From a bacterium (GTDB taxonomy: Bacteria; Verrucomicrobiota; Verrucomicrobiia; Limisphaerales; RI-55), in contig WGOC01000031.1 in assembly GCA_016124235.1 (NCBI GenBank), forward strand, positions 32,360-96,359: 64,000 bases of DNA. Direction: 5' to 3'. Positions 59,943-64,000 of this stretch are shown one piece after another; the stretch's first letter is position 1; the number at the start of each line of letters is the position of its first letter. Under the pieces are notes generated by a model that saw only the letters and a program-made list of their open reading frames with translations, made no database searches and had not been told where the DNA came from. A program made the position numbers and the translations under genes.

Positions 59943-60908
59943 ATGCCACTGACCCATACCCGCGATCTTTTTGCCAAGGCCTTGAAAGGCAAATACGCCC
60001 TCGGCGCGTTCAACGTGAACAACATGGAGCTGCTCCAGGCGATCATCGAAGCCTGTGAAGAAGAGAAGGCTCCGGTGATGCTACAGATTTCCAAGGGCGC
60101 CCGTAGTTACGCCAACCCCGTTTACCTCAAGAAGTTGATCGAAGCTGCCGTCAGCGTTTCGACGATTCCAATCGCGGTTCACCTGGATCACGGTGATACG
60201 TTTGAATTGTGCAAAGAGTGCATTGATGAAGGCTTCACGAGCGTGATGATCGATGCGTCGCACGAGCCGTTTGAGAAAAATGCCGAGATCACCCGCAAGG
60301 TTGTGGAATACGCGCACAAACACAACTGTGTGGTCGAATCCGAATTGGGTCATCTGGTCGGTGCTCAGTTTGACGACGGCGAAGAAGGCGGCGCGCATTC
60401 CACGAGCGGCCATTACACCGAGCCGGAGGAGGCCGTGAAATTCGTCAAGGAGACCGGCTGCGATTCACTGGCGGTCGCGATTGGCAACAGTCACGGCGCT
60501 TACAAGTTTAAAGGGACACAGCACCTTGACCTCGAACGCCTCAAGCTCATCAAGAAAGCTTTGATGGACGCCGGTATGGGTGATTATCCGTTGGTGCTTC
60601 ATGGTGCGTCCAGCGTGCCGAAACACCTCGCCGAAGAGATTAATAAATACGGCGGCGCACTTGGAACTGACACGGCCGGCGTGCCCGAAGCGGATATCGA
60701 AGTCGCCCGCCGCACTGGTTGCACCAAGGTGAACATCGACACCGATCTCCGTCTCGCCATGACGGCTGCGATCCGCAAGGTGTTTGCGGAAAGTCCGAAG
60801 GAATTTGATCCGCGCAAATATCTCGGCCCGGCCCGCAGCAAGGTGAAGGATCTCGTCCGGCACAAGATCAAGAACGTGCTGTGCTGCGCCGGTCAGGCGT
60901 TTGATTGA
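59943..60908 (+). CDS. fba: Class II fructose-bisphosphate aldolase
   Basis: I start at ATG 59943 (MPLTHTRDLFAKALKGKYAL), giving 321 residues. Zinc and substrate sites: IAVHLDHGDTFELC (Asp82, His83), MIDASHEPFEKN, ESELGHLVG, AVAIGNSHGAYKF, LVLHGASSVP, and VNIDTDLRLAMT. It cleaves fructose-1,6-bisphosphate in glycolysis. The gene is single with its own terminator. Confidence 0.94.
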   Translation: MPLTHTRDLFAKALKGKYALGAFNVNNMELLQAIIEACEEEKAPVMLQISKGARSYANPVYLKKLIEAAVSVSTIPIAVHLDHGDTFELCKECIDEGFTSVMIDASHEPFEKNAEITRKVVEYAHKHNCVVESELGHLVGAQFDDGEEGGAHSTSGHYTEPEEAVKFVKETGCDSLAVAIGNSHGAYKFKGTQHLDLERLKLIKKALMDAGMGDYPLVLHGASSVPKHLAEEINKYGGALGTDTAGVPEADIEVARRTGCTKVNIDTDLRLAMTAAIRKVFAESPKEFDPRKYLGPARSKVKDLVRHKIKNVLCCAGQAFD

Positions 60909-60929
60909 ATCTGCCACAAGCTAAGAAGC

Positions 60930-60963
60930 AAAACCCCGGTTGCCTTTCGGTCACCGGGGTTTT
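60930..60963 (+). terminator. Rho-independent terminator of the aldolase gene
   Basis: Stem AAAACCCCGGT (60930-60940) and ACCGGGGTTTT (60953-60963), 12-base loop, U-rich end. 22 bases after the stop. As it is nearly symmetric with A's on the left, it could also end the convergent symporter operon. Confidence 0.88.
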
Positions 60964-61001
60964 CTATTTTGATCGATGGTCGCGTGAACGCGCGATCCCA
61001 G

Positions 61002-61157
61002 TCAGTCCTTTTCGTGCGTTTCAATATCCAGTTCGCCGTGCAAATGGTCTTCCGCCTCCTCGGGAGCGAGCGTGAGCACACGGAACAGGCACCAACCGAA
61101 AAGGCTCACGACAGTGCCTACCGAAAGTATCATCATTATCCAGCCGCCGGTTTCCAT
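61002..61157 (-). CDS. MetS-like small subunit of the SLC6-type symporter
   Basis: A 51-residue protein (METGGWIMMILSVGTVVSLF, then GWCLFRVLTLAPEEAEDHLH) starts at ATG 61157 with AAAGGA 6 bases upstream. It is 15 bases after the symporter stop. One membrane helix with a short acidic C-terminus, right beside an SNF transporter, is the pattern of the MetS subunit (methionine/alanine importer small subunit), which is required for transport in known cases. Too short for usual gene-length thresholds. Confidence 0.8.
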   Translation of the reverse strand: METGGWIMMILSVGTVVSLFGWCLFRVLTLAPEEAEDHLHGELDIETHEKD

Positions 61158-61172
61158 GGTTCGTCCTTTCGT

Positions 61173-62789
61173 TTAGTTCGCTTTGATGCCGGTTAATTTC
61201 TTTTTCCAACGCGTGGAAGCGGCACTGATCAGGACCACCGTGAACACGACGACAATGCCGATCAGCGCCAGACTCAATCGCGCGACCTGATTGGGTTCCT
61301 TGCCGGGCTGACCAATCAAATCAGCCACGTAACCGGTCGGTTGGAACTGGCCGGTGTCGATGTTCCAGCCGAACACGTTGAAAAGCACCCACAAGGCAAA
61401 GATGATCAGAAGAAATGCCGGCGACACCCATTTGATGATGAATCGGAAGGCGTTCGGGATTCGGATGTGAGCGCCCTGGTGAGCTTCTTCGAAGCCCTTG
61501 TCGACACCCATGATCCAGCCGAACGTTATGATCAAAATCGTCGCCAAGACGAAGATCAGGAATGTCCCGACCCAAAAATCGATCGTGTCGAGTGCCTTCA
61601 GATCCTTGCTGAAGTTGACGACAAAGAGGCAGCCCAGCGCCGTAAGCGCACCCAGCAGGGTAACTGAGACTTTTCTACCGACGCCCAATGCTTCCTCGAG
61701 AAAGGCAATGCCGGGCTGCAACATGGAAAGCGAACTCGTGATCGCGGCGAGAAACAGGAGCGTGAAGAAGACGGTTCCAAAGAATCCCGGGAACGGCATT
61801 TTTGCGAAGACCAGCGGGAGCACATTGAAGCCGAGACCGAACGTTCCTTGACCGGCAACGCCGGCGGCGCCGAGAAACATGAAAGCGGCTGGCACCGTGA
61901 TCAGACCACCCAGCGCCACCTCGCAGAATTCGTTGGCACTCGACGCGGTGAGGCCACTCAGCACGATATCGTCCTTGCGCGTCAAATAGCTGGCATAGGT
62001 GATAATCACGCCAAACCCGACCGACAACGAAAAGAAGATCTGACCGGCCGCCGCGAGCCATAGCTGAGGATTGAGCAGCTCCTTCCCGACTTGGCCGGGG
62101 TTCCACATGAAGCCTAGTCCGCTCAGCACATTTTGGTCTGGCTTCGCCGGATCGGGGGTTCCCAACGTAAGCACGCGAAGCAGGATGATGATGGCAAGGA
62201 AGATCAATGCCGGCATGGCCCATTTGCAGAAGAACTCGATCCCCTTCGAAAGACCGCGATAAATGATGACAAAATTGAGCGCAAAAACGATTACCAGGAA
62301 CAAAACGACTTGATTGGACCCACGTTGAACAACGAGCCCATCCTGTGTTGAGCCGACAAACTTTTGGAAGAAGTCGCTGACTTGATCCGGGGTTGTGAAG
62401 TTGATTTTTCCAATTAAAAAGTACCAGGCATAACCCGCGCACCACGCCTCGATATAGACGTAATACATGTAAATGCACACCGGGATGATCACTCCCAGAG
62501 CACCCAGATATTTGCCCATTGGGTGTTTGATCAGGACCGAAAAAATACCAGGGCTAGACCGGAAACCGTACTGCCCGGCGTATCGGCCCATCGTCCATTC
62601 CGCCCAGCAAATCGGAATGCCGATGAGGACGAGGGAAATGAAATACGCGATCATGAATGCGCCGCTGCCGTATTGCGCAGCCAGTCCTGGGAAGCGGAGG
62701 AAGTTGCCCAGACCCACGGCGCTGCCAGCGACCGCCAGGATCACACCCAGTCTCGAACTCCAGCCTTCAGGCTTTGGGGAGGATTGCAT
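61173..62789 (-). CDS. Sodium-dependent amino acid symporter (SNF/SLC6 family)
   Basis: I start at ATG 62789 ([20 protein letters not shown]), giving 538 residues. The family signature [36 protein letters not shown] opens helix 1, with the Na+/substrate region unwound at GSAVGLGN. About twelve helices follow. With the small protein downstream it should import an amino acid (perhaps Met or Ala) with Na+. Confidence 0.92.
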   Translation of the reverse strand: MQSSPKPEGWSSRLGVILAVAGSAVGLGNFLRFPGLAAQYGSGAFMIAYFISLVLIGIPICWAEWTMGRYAGQYGFRSSPGIFSVLIKHPMGKYLGALGVIIPVCIYMYYVYIEAWCAGYAWYFLIGKINFTTPDQVSDFFQKFVGSTQDGLVVQRGSNQVVLFLVIVFALNFVIIYRGLSKGIEFFCKWAMPALIFLAIIILLRVLTLGTPDPAKPDQNVLSGLGFMWNPGQVGKELLNPQLWLAAAGQIFFSLSVGFGVIITYASYLTRKDDIVLSGLTASSANEFCEVALGGLITVPAAFMFLGAAGVAGQGTFGLGFNVLPLVFAKMPFPGFFGTVFFTLLFLAAITSSLSMLQPGIAFLEEALGVGRKVSVTLLGALTALGCLFVVNFSKDLKALDTIDFWVGTFLIFVLATILIITFGWIMGVDKGFEEAHQGAHIRIPNAFRFIIKWVSPAFLLIIFALWVLFNVFGWNIDTGQFQPTGYVADLIGQPGKEPNQVARLSLALIGIVVVFTVVLISAASTRWKKKLTGIKAN

Positions 62790-63191
62790 GGGCGAGTTTC
62801 TTAACGGGTTGCCGGGACGACGACCAGACCTTTGTTGTTCGCGACGTTGAACAATTCGCATCGAAGCAAGGAGGTTCAGTGGTCATTTTGCTTCCAAAAT
62901 TCGGTGATCTGGGCTCGCCATTGAAGGGTGCTTGTTGCTTTGTTCATCTGGCTGCGTTTCGTGCGGCAGCTGGCCGTTCGATCGAAGTATGATTGACGAT
63001 CAATTCAGAAGGGAAACATCGCGAGCACGCGCGTTTTGATGCAATTTTGGAGGCAATCGGCAATCTATAACGATAGAGCTTGCAAATGTTTGCAGCCTTT
63101 CCGCGTTGACGACCCATTTTGTGCGCAACTAGAGTGTACGGAAGCGGGCAAGCCCGGACCAATCATTCCGCGGCGGCTCGCCAAATTGTTT
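62790..63191. other. Divergent intergenic region
   Basis: About 400 bases between the symporter gene (leftward) and the DUF5679-like gene (rightward). No gene with family features is seen; frames extending upstream from 63192 lack motifs. Both promoters should lie here, but I cannot place boxes with confidence. No repeat of the families above is present. Confidence 0.4.
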
Positions 63192-63437
63192 ATGGTGGAA
63201 GGCTATTGCGTTAAGTGTAAGGCGCGGAAGGAAATTGCCGACGGCGTCGAAGAAACCATGAAGAATGGCCGGCGGGCAATCAAGGGTCGTTGCTCCACCT
63301 GCGGAACGGTGATGTTCAAGATTCTGGGAGGCAAGGCCGCAGCACCCAATACGCCGCTTGCCGAGGATCCCAAACCGACGGAATCACCGGCGAACGAAGC
63401 GAATCCGGCACCGGCTGAAACGCCGCCGACCAGTTAG
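63192..63437 (+). CDS. DUF5679-like zinc-ribbon protein
   Basis: I start at ATG 63192 (MVEGYCVKCKARKEIADGVE), giving 81 residues. CVKCK...CSTCGTVMFKILG makes a small zinc ribbon of DUF5679 type. The tail is Pro/Glu/Ala-rich and disordered. Function unknown. The gene overlaps the convergent mutT-like gene by 4 bases at their ends. Confidence 0.75.
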   Translation: MVEGYCVKCKARKEIADGVEETMKNGRRAIKGRCSTCGTVMFKILGGKAAAPNTPLAEDPKPTESPANEANPAPAETPPTS

Positions 63438-63841
63438 GCCCACCAATCCGGTGTGTTGGACAATTGTGCCAAAAGCTGAGCGTCAGCGGCCGGAAACGGA
63501 AAGCGATCCAGTTCATTGCTCGTGATCCACTCGAACGCCTGACAACCAATCGCCTTCGGCCCACCAGCAAGCCAGCGGCATTTGAAGAACTGCAGATGTA
63601 CGGTCTTTTCCGGGTAGGAATGGCGGACTTCTGAAAGCAGCTCGCCGGTTTCGATCACCATGGCCAATTCCTCCTGAATTTCCCGCTTCAGACATTCCTC
63701 GAAGCTCTCGCCCGGCTCGCGTTTGCCACCCGGGAATTCCCACAGATTAGCCAGATGACCGGTTGCGGGACGTTGAGTAATCAACAGGCGACCTTCGTGA
63801 AATACCAGTGCGGCAGCGACCTCGATGGGCTTCGGAGCCAT
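63434..63841 (-). CDS. Nudix hydrolase, MutT type
   Basis: I start at ATG 63841 (MAPKPIEVAAALVFHEGRLL), giving 135 residues. The Nudix box is GGKREPGESFEECLKREIQEEL, with the usual GX5EX7REUXEE pattern; the final G is replaced by Ala. LITQRPATGHLANLWEFPG is typical of 8-oxo-dGTPases, so it may clean oxidised nucleotides. It starts 12 bases after the stop of the upstream sugar dehydrogenase gene. Confidence 0.9.
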   Translation of the reverse strand: MAPKPIEVAAALVFHEGRLLITQRPATGHLANLWEFPGGKREPGESFEECLKREIQEELAMVIETGELLSEVRHSYPEKTVHLQFFKCRWLAGGPKAIGCQAFEWITSNELDRFPFPAADAQLLAQLSNTPDWWA

Positions 63842-63852
63842 GGCGAAATCGC

Positions 63853-64000
63853 TTATCTGCCGATGGATTTGTAGACGAAGCCGAGGCGTTCGAGGTCGGC
63901 GGGGTCGAACAGGTTCCGACCGTCGAAGAGGATTGGGTGGCTCAGTTGCTTGCGGGCCTTCTCCAGGTCCAGCTTCGCGAACTCCGGCCATTCGGTCGCC
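63853..64000 (-). CDS. UDP-glucose/GDP-mannose dehydrogenase, C-terminal end
   Basis: The reverse strand reads ATEWPEFAKLDLEKARKQLS, then HPILFDGRNLFDPADLERLG and FVYKSIGR before a TAA at 63853. This is the characteristic C-terminus of UDP-glucose 6-dehydrogenases (TEWPEF..., DGRN...DP..., YxSIGR). The rest of the gene lies beyond the window. The enzyme makes UDP-glucuronate for surface polysaccharide. Confidence 0.9.
   Translation of the reverse strand, partial: ATEWPEFAKLDLEKARKQLSHPILFDGRNLFDPADLERLGFVYKSIGR

Noticed and set aside
1..64000. CRISPR array, tRNA or rRNA
   Set aside because: Repeats are dispersed palindromes, not regularly spaced; no cloverleaf or rRNA core sequence was seen by eye.

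Overview
The window looks like a chromosomal segment of a Verrucomicrobiota bacterium, probably from the Pedosphaera/Limisphaerales side. The evidence is family content: DUF1559-type pseudopilin, a PEP-CTERM protein, TRAP-T (TatT) transport, BspA-type leucine-rich repeats, and many short palindromic repeats of the kind common in that phylum. No rRNA, tRNA or CRISPR array was recognised.

Bases 1 to about 23,650 are one end of an integrated tailed-phage genome that runs off the left edge. Read leftwards from the lysogeny end it has: tyrosine integrase (22268-23587), a small ORF, a rightward XRE repressor (20967-21419) divergent from an HTH/excisionase-like gene (20254-20526), then a leftward early operon (PDDEXK-type nuclease, SSB-like protein, DnaQ-fold exonuclease, small Arg-rich protein, Pif1-like helicase, small protein, primase-helicase), small and large terminase, portal, scaffold-like protein, major capsid, and head/virion genes. 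Two rightward insertions interrupt the late genes: a protein of six tandem SANT/Myb-like modules (4294-5454), and a cassette between terminase and portal (about 7337-11475) holding a PEP-CTERM protein, 1.8 kb of repeat-rich DNA and three small genes. Several host-type palindromic repeats sit in frame inside prophage genes, so the prophage has probably been resident for a long time. Its integrase end abuts a radical SAM gene that lacks its 3' third.

Bases 23,650-64,000 are host genes: two radical SAM enzymes with zinc-ribbon membrane proteins between them, a GNAT acetyltransferase, a large LRR protein, a three-gene operon (ABC ATPase, ABC-2 permease with an embedded HlyD-type adaptor, FGE/SUMF1-fold protein), an Imm35/YrhB-type protein, a CbxX-type AAA ATPase, 1-Cys peroxiredoxin, a TatT-DctP-DctQM TRAP operon, a pseudopilin, FmdB-type protein, lysine 2,3-aminomutase, endonuclease III, lipoate ligase-like protein, AddB nuclease, lytic transglycosylase, PriA, serine hydrolase, QueE, class II aldolase, an SLC6-type symporter with a 51-residue partner missed by ordinary gene-length cut-offs, a MutT protein and the 3' end of a UDP-glucose dehydrogenase gene.

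The most striking feature is priA (54677-57811). A complete REP-associated tyrosine transposase (RAYT) domain, flanked on both sides by paired inverted REP sequences, lies in frame between the first helicase helix and the Walker A motif, and the whole insertion reads through without a stop. The outer right REP is identical over 26 bases to a REP in the prophage at 8336-8361. The permease/HlyD fusion is the second unusual system.
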